DNA of 64,000 nt from Perognathus longimembris pacificus (taxonomy: Eukaryota > Chordata > Mammalia > Rodentia > Heteromyidae): the NCBI RefSeq assembly GCF_023159225.1, contig NC_063174.1:28417983-28481982 (forward strand), in the 5' to 3' direction. Shown here in pieces: positions 52,817-64,000 of the stretch. The first letter of the stretch is position 1, and each line of letters starts with the position of its first letter. The notes under the pieces were generated by a model. The model did not search any database. It had not been told where the DNA came from and was given only the letters and a program-made list of their open reading frames with translations. The position numbers were made by a program, and so were the translations under genes.

Positions 52817-55800
52817 TTTGGGGAGTTACCAGTACAGTAACCATACCAGGAACTACTTAATTTATTAAGCTACTGCTTTTCTTAATCTCAGTGGAGATAT
52901 TTACTGACAAACAGCTACTTACGCAGCATGTTCATGTCGTTCCTAAATGAGCTTTTATCTCTCTCCCCTCACCACAAATCAGATTCTTCTGAGGAGTTCC
53001 CAGAACATTATCCTTTCCCCTGTGTAATTACCTTAACAAGCTCCAGCTGTTTTTATTCTCAGAAGGTTTACTCCCTGATATACAGCTGCCTACCCGCTTC
53101 GTAAGTGCAGGTCCTAAATGAGCTTTTTTCTCTGTTCCCTCACCACAATCCAGATTCTTTTGGGGAGTTACCAGTACAGTAACCATACCAGGAACTACTT
53201 AATTTATTAAGCTACTGCTTTTCTTATCTCAGTGGAGATATTTACTAATAAACAGCTCCCTACGCATCATGTTCATGTCGTTCCTAAATGAGCTTTTATC
53301 TCTCTCCCCTCACCAAAAATCAGAATCTTTTGAGGAGTTCCCAGTACATTATCCTTTCCCCTGAGTAATTATCTTACCAAGCTCCAGCTGTTTTTATTCT
53401 CAGAAGGTTTACTCCCTGATATACAGCTGCCTACCCCTTCGTAAGTGCAGGTCCTAAATGAGCATTTTTCCCTGTTCCCTCACCACAATCCAGATTCTTT
53501 TGGGGAGTTACCCGTACAGTAACCATACCAGGAAGTACTTAATTTATTAAGTTACTGCTTTCCTTAATCTCAGTGGAGATATTTACTTATAAACAGCTAC
53601 CTATGCAGCATTTTCATGTCGTTCTTAAATGAGCTTTTATCTCTCTCCCCTCACCACAAATTAGTTTCTTCTGAGGAGTTCCCAGTACATTATCTTTTCC
53701 CCTGTGTACTTCCTTAACAAGCTCCAGCTGTTATTATTCTCAGAAGTTTTACTCCCTGATATACAACTGTCTACCCCCTTCGTAAGTGCAGGTCCTAAAT
53801 GAGCTTTTTTCTCTGTTCCCTCACCACAATCCAGATTCGTTTGGGGTGTTACCAGTACAGTAACCATACCAGGAAGTACTTAATTTATTAAGCTACTGCT
53901 TTTCTTAATCTCAGTGGAGATATTTACTGATAAACAGCTACCTACGCAGCATGTTCATGTCGTTCCTAAATGAGCTTTTAACTCTCTCCCCTCACCACAA
54001 ATCAGATTCTTCTGAGGAGTTCCCAGTACATTATCCTTTCCCCTGTGTAATTACCTTATCAAGCTCCAGCTGTTTTTATTTTCAGAAGGGATACTCCCTG
54101 ATATACAGCTGCCTACCCCCTTCGTAAGTGCAGGTCTTAAATGAACTTTATTCTCTGTTCCCTCACCACAATCCAGATTGTTTTGGCGAGTTACCAGTAG
54201 AGTAACCATACCAGGAAGTACTTAATTTATTAAGCTACTGCTTTTCTTAATCTCAGTGGAGATATTTACTGATAAGAGGTACCTACGCAGCATGTTCTTG
54301 TCGTTCCTAAATGAGCTTTTATCTCTCTCCCCTCACCAAAAATCACATTCTTCTGAGGGTTCCCAGTACATTATCTTTTCCCCTGTGTAATTACCTTAAA
54401 AAGCTCCAGCTGTTTTTATTCTCAGAAGGTTTACTCCCTGATATACAACTGCCTACCCACTTCGTAAGTGCAGGTATTAAATGAGCTTTTTCTCTGTTCC
54501 CTCACCACAATCCAGATTCTTTTGGGGAGTTACCAGTACAGTAACCATACCAGGAACTACTTAATTTATGAAGCTACTGCTTTTCTTAATCTCAATGGAG
54601 ATATTTACTGATAAACAGCTACCTATGAAGCATTTTCATGTCGTTCCTAAATGAGCTTTTATCTCTCTCCCCTCACCACAAATCAGATTCTTCTGAAGAG
54701 TTCCCAGTACATTATCCTTTCCCCTGTGTAATTACCTTAACAATCTCCAGCTATTTTTATTCTCAGAAGGGATACTCCCTGATATACAGCTGCCTACCCC
54801 CTTCGTAAGTGCAGGTCCTAAATGAGCTTTTTTCTCTGTTCCCTCACCACAATCCAGATTCTTTTGGGGAGTGACCAGTACAGTATCCATACCAGGAAGT
54901 ACTTAATTTATTAAGCTACTGCTTTTCTTAATCTCAGTGGAGATATTTACTGATAAACAGCTAACTATGCAGCATGTTCTTGTCGTTCCTAAATGAGCTT
55001 TTATCTCTCTCCCCTCACCACAAATCAAATTCATCCGAGGAGTTCCCAGTACATTATCCTTTCCCCTGTGTAATTACCTTAACAAGCTCCAGCTGTTTTT
55101 ATTCTCAGAAGGTTTACTCCCTGATATACAGCTGCCTACCCCCTTCGTAAGTGCAGGTCCTAAATGAGCTTTTTCTCTGTTCCCTCACCACAATCCAGAT
55201 TCTTTGGGGAGTTACCAGTACAGTACCCATACCAGGAAGTACTTAATTTAATAAGCTACGGCTTTTCTTAATCTCAGTGGAGATATTTACTGATAAAGAG
55301 CTACCTATGCAGCATTTTCATGTCGTTCCTAAATGAGCTTTTATCTCTCTCCCCTCACCACAAATCAGATTCTTCTGAGGAGTTCCCAGTACATTATCCT
55401 TTCCCCTGTGTAATTACCTTAACGAGCTCCAGCTGTTTTTATTCTCAGAAGGGATACTCCCTGTTATACAGCTGCCTACCCCCTTCGTAAGTTCAGGTCC
55501 TAAATGAGCTTTTTTCTCTGTTCCCTCACCACAATCCAGATTCTTTTGGGGAGTAACCAGTACAGTAACCATACCAGGAAGTGCTTAATTTATTAAGCTA
55601 CTGCTTTTCTTAATCTCAGTGGAGATATTTACTGATTAACAGATAACTATGCAGCATGTTCATGTCGTTCCTAAATGAGCTTTTATCTCTTTCCCCTCAC
55701 CACAATTCAAATTCATCTGAGGAGTTCCCAGTACATTATCCTTTCCCCTGTGTAATTACCTTAACATGCTCCAGCTGTTTTCATTCTCAGACGGTTTGCT

Positions 55801-58800
55801 CCCTGATGTACAGCAGCCTACCCCCTTCATAAGTGCAGGTCCTAAATGAGCTTTTTTCTCTTCCCTCACCACAATCCAGATTCTTTTGGGGAGTTACCAG
55901 TACAGTAACCATACCAGGAAGTACTTAATTTATTAAGCTACTGCTTTTCTTAATCTCAGTGGAGATATTTACTGATAAACAGCTACCTACACAGCATGTT
56001 CATGTCGTTCCTAAATGAGCTTTTATCTCTCTCCCCTCACCACCACTCAGATTCTGCTGAGGAGTTCCCAGTACATTATCCTTTCCCCTGGGTAATTACC
56101 TTAACAAGCTCCAGCTGTTTTTATTCTCAGAAGGGATACTACCTGATATACAGCTGCCTACCCCCTTCGTAAGTGCAGGTCCTAAATGAGCTTTTTTCTC
56201 TATTCCCTCACCACAATCCAGATTCTTTTGGGGTGTTACCAGTACAGTAACCATCCCATTAATTACTTAATTAATTAAGCTACTGCTTTTCTTAATCTCA
56301 GTGGAGATATTTACTGATAAACAGCTACCTATGCAGCATTTTAATGTCGTTCCTAAATGAGCTTTCATCTCTCTCCCCTCACCACAAATCAGATTCTTCT
56401 GAGGAGTTCCCAGTACATTATCCTTTCCCCTGTGTAATTACCTTAACAAGCTCCAGCTGTTTTTATTCTCAGAAGGGAAACTCCCTGATATACAGCTGCC
56501 TACCCCCTTCGTAAGTGCAGGTCCTAAATGAGCTTTTTTCTCTGTTCCCTCACCACAATCCAGATTCTTTTGGGGAGTTACCAGTACAGTAACCATACCA
56601 GGAAGTACTTAATTTATTAAGCTACTGCTTTTCTTAATCTCAGTGGAGATATTTACTGATAAACAGCTACCTACACAGCATGTTCATGTCGTTCCTAAAT
56701 GAGCTTTTATCTCTCTCCCCTCACCACCACTCAGATTCTGCTGAGGAGTTCCCAGTACATTATCCTTTCCCCTGTGTAATTACCTTAACAAGCTCCAGCT
56801 GTTTTTATTCTCAGAAGGGATACTCCCTGATATACAGCTGCCTACCCCCTTCGTAAGTGCAGGTCTTAAATGAACTTTTTTCTCTGTTCCCTCACCACAA
56901 TCCAGATTGTTTTGGCGAGTTACCAGTAGAGTAACCATAACAGGAAGTACTTAATTTATAAAGCTACTGCTTTTCTTAATCTCAGTGGAGATATTTACTG
57001 ATAACAGGTACCTACGCAGCATGTTCTTGTCGTTCCTAAATGAGCTTTTATCTCTCTCCCCTCACCAAAAATCACATTCTTCTGAAGAGTTCCCAGTACA
57101 TTATCTCTTCCCCTGTGTAATTACCTTAAAAAGCTCCAGCTGTTTTTATTCTCAGAAGGTTTACTCCCTGATATACAACTGCCTACCCTCTTCGTAAGTG
57201 CAGGTATTAAATGAGCTTTTTCTCTGTTCCCTCACCACAATCCAGATTCATTTGGGAGTTACCAGTACAGTAACCATACCAGGAACTACTTAATTTATTA
57301 AGCTACTGCTTTTCTTAATCTCAGTGGAGATATTTACTGATAAACAGCTACTTATGCAGCATTTTCATGTCGTTCCTAAATGAGCTTTTATCTCTCTCCC
57401 CTCACCAGAAATCAAATTAATCCGAGGAGTTCCAAGTACATTATCCTTTCCCCTGTGTAATTACCTTAACAAGCTCCAGCTGTTTTTATTCTCAGAAGGT
57501 TTACTCCCTGATATACAGCTGCCTACCCCCTTCGTAAGTTCAGGTCCTAAATGAGCTTTTTTCTCTGTTCCCTCACCACAATCCAGATTCTTTAGGGGAG
57601 TAACCAGTACAGTAACCATACCAGGAAGTACTTAATTTATTAAGCTACTGCTTTTCTTAATCTCAGTGGAGATATTTACTGATAAACAGATAACTATGCA
57701 CCATGTTCATGTCGTTCCTAAATGAGCTTTTATCTCTTTCCCCTCACCACAATTCAAATTCATCTGAGGAGTTCCAAGTACATTATCCTTTCCCCTGTGT
57801 AATTACCTTAACAAGCTCCAGCTGTTTTCATTCTCAGACGGTTTACTCCCTGATGTACAGCTGCCTACCCCCTTCGTAAGTGCAGGTCCTAAATGAGCTT
57901 TTTTCTCTGTTCCCTCACCACAATCCAGATTCTTTTGGGGAGTAACCAGTACAGTAACCATACCAGGAAGTACTTAATTTATTAAGCTACTGCTTTTCTT
58001 AATCTCAGTGGAGATATTTACTAATAAACAGCTACCTATGCAGCATGTTCATGTCGTTCCTAAATGAGCTTTTATCTCCCTCCCCTCACCACAAATCAGA
58101 TTCTTCTGAGGAGTTCCCAGTACATTATCTTTTCCCCTGTGTAATTACCTTATCAAGCTCCTGCTGTTTTTATTCTCAGAAGGGATACTCCCTGACATAC
58201 AGCTGCCTAACCCCTTCGTAAGTGCAGGTCTTAAAAGAAATTTTTTCTCTGTTCCATCACCACAATCCAGATTGTTTTGGCGAGTTACCAGTAGAGTAAC
58301 CATACCAGGAAGTACTTAATTTATTAAGCTACTGCTTTTCTTAATCTCAGTGGAGATATTTACTGATAACAGGTACCTACGCAGCATGTTCTTGTCGTTC
58401 CTAAATGAGCTTTTATCTCTCTCCCCTCACCAAAAATCACATTCTTCTGAGGAGTTCCCAGTACATTATGCTTTCCCCTGTGTAATTACCTTAACAAGCG
58501 CCAGCTGTTTTTATTCTCAGAAGGTTTACTCCCTGATATACAGCTGCCTACACCCTTCGTAAGTGCACGTCCTAAATGAGCTTTTTTCTCTGTTCACTCA
58601 CACAATCCAGATTCTTTTGGGGAGTGACCAGTACAGTAACCATACCAGGAAGTACTTAATTTATTAAGCTCCTGCTTTTCTTAATCTCAGTGGAGATATT
58701 TACTGATAACAGCTAAGTATGCAGCATGTTCATGTCGTTCCTAAATGAGCTTTTATCTCTCTCCCCTCACCACAAATCAAATTCATCCGAGGAGTTCCAA

Positions 58801-61800
58801 GTACATTATCCTTTCCCCTGTGTAATTCCCTTAACAAGCTCCAGCTGTTTTTATTCTCAGAAGGTTTACTCAGTGATATACCGCTGCCTACCCCCTTCGT
58901 AAGTGCAGGTCCTAAATGAGCTTTTTCTCAGTTCCCGCACCACAATCCAGATTCTTTTGGGGAGTTACCAGTACAGTAACCATACCAGGAAGTACTTAAT
59001 TTAATAAGCTACGGCTTTTCTTAATGTCAGTGGAGATATTTACTGATAAAGAGCTACCTATGCAGCATTTTCATGTCGTTCCTAAATGAGCTTTTTTCTC
59101 TCTCCCCTCACCACAAATCAGATTCTTCTGAGGAGTTCCCAGTACATTATACTTTCCCCTGTGTAATTACCTTAACGAGCTCCAGCTGTTTTTATTCTCA
59201 GAAGGGATACTCCCTGATATACAGCTGCCTACCCCCTTCGTAAGTTCAGGTCCTAAATGAGCTTTTTTCTCTGTTCCCTCACCACAATCCAGATTCTTTT
59301 GGGGAGTAACCAGTACAGTAACCATACCAGGAAGTACTTAATTTATTAAGCTACTGCTTTTCTTAATCTCAGTGGAGATATTTACTGATAAACAGATAAC
59401 TATGCAGCATGTTCATGTCGTTCCTAAATGAGCTTTTATCTCTTTCCCCTCACCACAATTCAAATTCATCTGAGGAGTTCCCAGTACATTATCCTTTCCC
59501 CTGTGTAATTACCTTAACATGCTCCAGCTGTTTTCATTCTCAGATGGTTTGCTCCCTGATGTACAGCTGCCTACCCCCTTCATAAGTGCAGGTCCTAAAT
59601 GAGCTTTTTTCTCTTCCCTCACCACAATCCAGATTCTTTTGGGGAGTTACCAGTACAGTAACCATACCAGGAAGTACTTAATTTATTAAGCTACTGCTTT
59701 TCTTAATCTCAGTGGAGATATTTACTGATAAACAGCTACCTACACAGCATGTTCATGTCGTTCCTAAATGAGCTTTTATCTCTCTCCCCTCACCACCACT
59801 CAGATTCTGCTGAGGAGTTCCCAGTACATTATCCTTTCCCCTGTGTAATTACCTTAACAAGCTCCAGCTGTTTTTATTCTCAGAAGGGATACTACCTGAT
59901 ATACAGCTGCCTACCCCCTTCGTAAGTGCAGGTCCTAAATGAGCTTTTTTCTCTATTGCCTCACCACAATCCAGATACTTTTGGGGTGTTACCAGTACAG
60001 TAACTATACCATTAATTACTTAATTTATTAAGCTACTGCTTTTCTTAATCTCAGTGGAGATATTTACTGATAAACAGCTACCTATGCAGCATTTTAATGT
60101 CGTTCCTAAATGAGCTTTCATCTCTCTCCCCTCACCACAAATCAGATTCTTCTGAGGAGTTCCCAGTACAATATCCTTTCCCCTGTGTAATTACCTTAAC
60201 AAGCTCCACCTGTTTTTATTCTCAGAAGGGAAACTCCCTGATATACAGCTGCCTACCCCCTTCGTAAGTGCAGGTCCTAAATGAGCTTTTTTCTCTGTTC
60301 CCTCACCACAATCCAGATTCTTTTGGGGAGTTACCAGTACAATAACCATACCAGGAAGTACTTTATTCATTAAGCTACTTCTTTTCTTAATCTCAGTATA
60401 GATATTTACTGATAAACAGCTACCTGCAGCATTTTCATGTCGTTCCTAAATGATCTTTTATCTCTCTCCCCTCACCACAAATCAGATTCTTCTGTGGAGA
60501 TCCCAGTACATTATCCTTTCCCCTGTGTAATTACCTTAACAAGCTCCAGCTGTTTTTATGCTCAGAAGGGAAACTCCCTGATATACAGCTGCCAACCCCC
60601 TTCATAAGTGCAGGTCCTAAATGAGCTTTTTTCTCTGTTCCCTCACCACAATCCAGATTCTTTTGGGGAGTTACCAGTACAGTAACCATACCAGGAAGTA
60701 CTTAATGTATGAAGCTACTGCTTTTCTTAATCTCAGTGGAGATATTTACTGATAAACAGCTACCTACACAGCATGTTCATGTCGTTCCTAAATGAGCTTT
60801 TATCTCTCTCCCCTCACCACAAATCAGATTCTTCTGAGGAGTTCCCTGTACATTATCCTTTCCCCTTTGTAATTACCTTATCAAGCTCCAGCTGTTTTTA
60901 TTCTCAGAAGGGATACTCCCTGATATACAGCTGCCTACCCCCTTCGTAAGTGCAGGTCTTAAATAAACTTTTTTCTCTGTTCCCTCACCACAATCCAGAT
61001 TGTTTTGGCGAGTTACCAGTAGAGTAACCATACCAGGAAGTACTTAATTTATTAAGCTACTGCTTTTCTTAATCTCAGTGGAGATATTTACTGATAACTG
61101 GTACCTACGCAGCATGTTCTTGTCGTTGGTAAATGAGCTTTTATCTCTCTCCCCTCACCAAAAATCACATTCTTCTGAGGAGTTCCCAGTACATTATCTT
61201 TTCCCCTGTGTAATTACCTTAAAAAGCTCCAGCTGTTTTTATTCTCAGAAGGTTTACTCCCTGATATACAACTGCCTACCCCCTTCGTAAGTGCAGGTAT
61301 TAAATGAGCTTTTTCTCTGTTCCCTCACCACAATCCAGATTCTTTTGGGGAGTCACCAGTACAGTAACCATACCAGGAACTACTTAATTTATTAAGCTAC
61401 TGCTTTTCTTAATCTCAGTGGAGATATTTACTGATAAACAGCTACCTATGCAGCATTTTAATGTCGTTCCTAAATGAGCTTTCATCTCTCTCCCCTCACC
61501 TCAAATCAGATTCTTCTGAAGAGTTCCCAGTACATTATCCTTTCCCCTGTGTAATTACCTTAACAAGCTCCAGCTGTTTTTATCCTCAGAAGGGAAACTC
61601 CCTGATATACAGCTGCCTACCCCCTTCGTAAGTGCCGGTCCTAAATGAGCTTTTTTCTCTGTTCCCTCACCACAATCCAGATTCTTTTGGGGAGTTACCA
61701 GTACAGTAACCATACCAGGAACTACTTAATTTATTAAGCTACTGCTTTTCTTAATCTCAGTGGAGATATTTACTGATAAACAGCTACCTATGCAGCATGT

Positions 61801-64000
61801 TCATGTCGTTCCTAAGTGAGCTATTATCTCTCTCCCCTCACCACAAATCAAATTCATCCGAGGATTTCCAAGTACATTATCCTTTCCCCTGTGTAATTAC
61901 CTTAACAAGCTCCAGCTGTTTTTATTCTCAGAAGGTTTACTCCCTGATATACAGCTGCCTACCCCCTTCGTAAGTGCAGGTCCTAAATGAGCTTTTTCTC
62001 TGTTCCCTCACCACAATCCAGATTCTTTGGGGAGTTACCAGTACAGTAACCATACCAGGAAGTACTTAATTTAATAAGCTACGGCTTTTCTTAATCTCAG
62101 TGGAGATATTTACTGATAAACAGATAACTATGCAGCATGTTCATGTCGTTCCTAAATGAGCTTTTATCTCTCTCCCCTCACCACAAATCAGATTCTTCTG
62201 AGGAGTTCCCAGTACATTATACTTTCCCCTGTGTAATTACCTTAACGAGCTCCAGCTGTTTTTATTCTCCGAAGGGATACTCCCTGATATACAGCTGCCT
62301 ACCCCCTTCGTAAGTTCAGGTCCTAAATGAGCTATTTTCTCTGTTCCCTCACCACAATCCAGATTCTTTTGGGGAGTAACCAGTACAGTAACCATACCAG
62401 GAAGTACTTAATTTATTAAGCTACTGCTTTTCTTAATCTCAGTGGAGATATTTACTGATAAACAGATAACTATGCAGCATGTTCATGTCGTTCCTAAATG
62501 AGCTTTTATCTCTTTCCCCTCACCACAATTCAAATTCATCTGAGGAGTTCCCAGTACATTATCCTTTCCCCTGTGTAATTACCTTAACATGCTCCAGCAG
62601 TTTTCATTCTCAGACCGTTTGCTCCCTGATGTACAGCTGCCTACCCCCTTCATACGTGCATGTCCTAAATGAGCTTTTTTCTCTGTTCCCTCACCACAAT
62701 CCAGATTCTTTTGGGGAGTTACCAGTACAGTAACCATACCAGGAAGTACTTAATTTATTAAGCTACTGCTTTTCTTAATCTCAGTGGAGATATTTACTAA
62801 TAAACAGCTACCTATGCAGCATGTTCATGTCGTTCCTAAATGAGCTTTTATCTCTCTCCCCTCACCACAAATCAGATTCTTCTGAGGAGTTCCCAGTACA
62901 TTATCCTTTCCCCTGTGTAATTACCTTCTCAAGCTCCAGCTGTTTTTATTCTCAGAAGGGATACTCCCTGATATACAGCTGCCTAACCCCTTCGTAAGTG
63001 CAGGTCTTAAATGAACTTTGTTCTCTGTTCCCTCACCACAATCCAGATTGTTTTGGCGAGTTACCAGTAGAGTAACCATACCAGGAAGTACTTAATTTAT
63101 TAAGCTACTGCTTTTCTTAATCTCAGTGGAGATATTTACTGATAACAGGTACCTACGCAGCATGTTCTTGTCGTTCCTAAATGAGCTTTTATCTCTCTCC
63201 CCTCACCAAAAATCACATTCTTCTGAGGAGTTCCCAGTACATTATCTTTTCCCCTGTGTAATTACCTTAAAAAGCTCCAGCTGTTTTTATTCTCAGAAGG
63301 TTTACTCCCTGATATACAACTGCCTACCCCCTTCGTAATTGAAGGTATTAAATGAGCTTTTTCTCTGTTCCCTCACCACAATCCAGATTCTTTTGGGGAG
63401 TTACCAGTACAGTAACCATACCAGGAACTACTTAATTTATTAAGCTACTGCTTTTCTTAATCTCAGTGGAGATATTTACTGATAAACAGCTACCTATGCA
63501 GCATGTTCATGTCGTTCCTAAATGAGCTTTTATCTCTCTCCCGTCACCACAAATCAAATTCATCCGAGGAGTTCCAAGTACATTATCCTTTCCCCTGTGT
63601 AATTACCTTAACAAGCTCCAGCTGTTTTTATTCTCAGAAGGTTTACTCCCTGATATACAGCTGCCTACCCCCTTCGTAAGTGCAGGTCCTAAATGAGCTT
63701 TTTCTCTGTTCCCTCACCACAATCCAGATTCTTTTGGGGAGTTACCAGTACAGTAACCATACCAGGAAGTACTTAATTTAATAAGCTACGGCTTTTCTTA
63801 CTCTCAGTGGAGATATTTACTGATAAAGAGCTACCTATGCAGCATTTTCATGTCGTTACTAAATGAGCTTTTATCTCTCTCCCCTCACTAAAAATCAGAT
63901 TCTTCTGAGGAGTTCCCAGTACATTATCCTTTCCCCTGTGTAATTACCTTAACGAGCTCCAGCTGTTTTTATTCTCAGAAGGGATACTCCCTGATATACA
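52817..64000 (+). repeat. Satellite array, block 3 (about 33 units, continues past window)
   Basis: The same 341-bp dimer to the window edge. The marker pair (GTCTTAAATGAAC then GATAACAGGTACC/TTCTTGTCG) recurs near 54265 (as GATAAGAGG), 56985, 58350, 61078 and 63126, at intervals of 8, 4, 8 and 6 units. Another variant ('AACGAGCTCC') lies at 55431, 59174, 62244 and 63951, at 11, 9 and 5 units. Stretches of several units are near copies, for example 49840-50960 with 56860-57960 and 55430-56300 with 59170-60050. Short open frames of 70 codons in it are by-products. Confidence 0.95.

Noticed and set aside
49965..63338. Repeated 70-codon open frames starting 'MEIFTDN' in the satellite
   Set aside because: They recur only because the repeat unit recurs, they break in many units, and they show no domain or coding signature.
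37003..64000. CRISPR-like array
   Set aside because: Units are 341 bp, contiguous and without unique spacers, in a mammalian context. This is satellite DNA.

Overview
This is a rodent nuclear-genome window made almost entirely of repeats. I recognise no host protein-coding gene and no canonical structural RNA gene. The SINEs are ID/B1-type tRNA- and 7SL-derived elements, mostly an ID dimer or an ID-B1 fusion, and one LINE-1 lineage recurs throughout. The dimeric ID form and the large satellite suggest a castorimorph rodent, most likely a heteromyid (kangaroo rat or pocket mouse). The organism is inference; the repeats themselves are seen directly.

Layout. 1-2035: SINEs, a (TTCC)n run and two opposed LINE-1 3' ends. 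2042-8823 (minus): a betaretrovirus-like provirus with 6-bp target duplications, 531/532-bp LTRs differing only in one G run, open gag, pro and pol frames, a textbook gag-pro slippery site and no env. 8830-13460: LINE-1 fragments of different ages with nested SINEs and a long (TA)n. 13474-21058 (minus): one full-length but decayed LINE-1 with target duplications, carrying a nested SINE. 21075-32605: old LINE-1 and SINE debris plus stretches where I see nothing, with a 36-bp tailless retroposon at 28750. 32606-37002 (plus): a second LINE-1 with its 5' UTR and ORF1, an internal deletion, and an end that runs straight into satellite DNA.

From 37003 to the window edge lies a tandem satellite of about 57 units of roughly 341 bp. 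Each unit is an ancient dimer of two related halves (about 167 and 174 bp). Variant monomers recur at whole multiples of 341 bp, so the array has irregular higher-order structure. Two elements interrupt it. One is a gammaretrovirus-like provirus (41735-48559, plus) with 4-bp target duplications, a tRNA-Pro primer site, gag and pol in one frame separated by a single UGA, an AUG-started hydrophobic extension upstream of gag, and no env. The other is a short LINE-1 insertion (52008-52816, minus) that seems to carry transduced 3' flank and sits between 67-bp duplicated satellite segments.

Neither provirus has a recognisable envelope, so each looks adapted to an intracellular, retrotransposon-like life. 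The betaretroviral copy looks very young. The gammaretroviral copy has LTRs that differ by about 5.5% yet keeps long open gag and pol frames. The most interesting material is the dimeric satellite and its rearrangement history, the open env-less proviruses, and a nonsense codon shared by both LINE-1 ORF2 copies.
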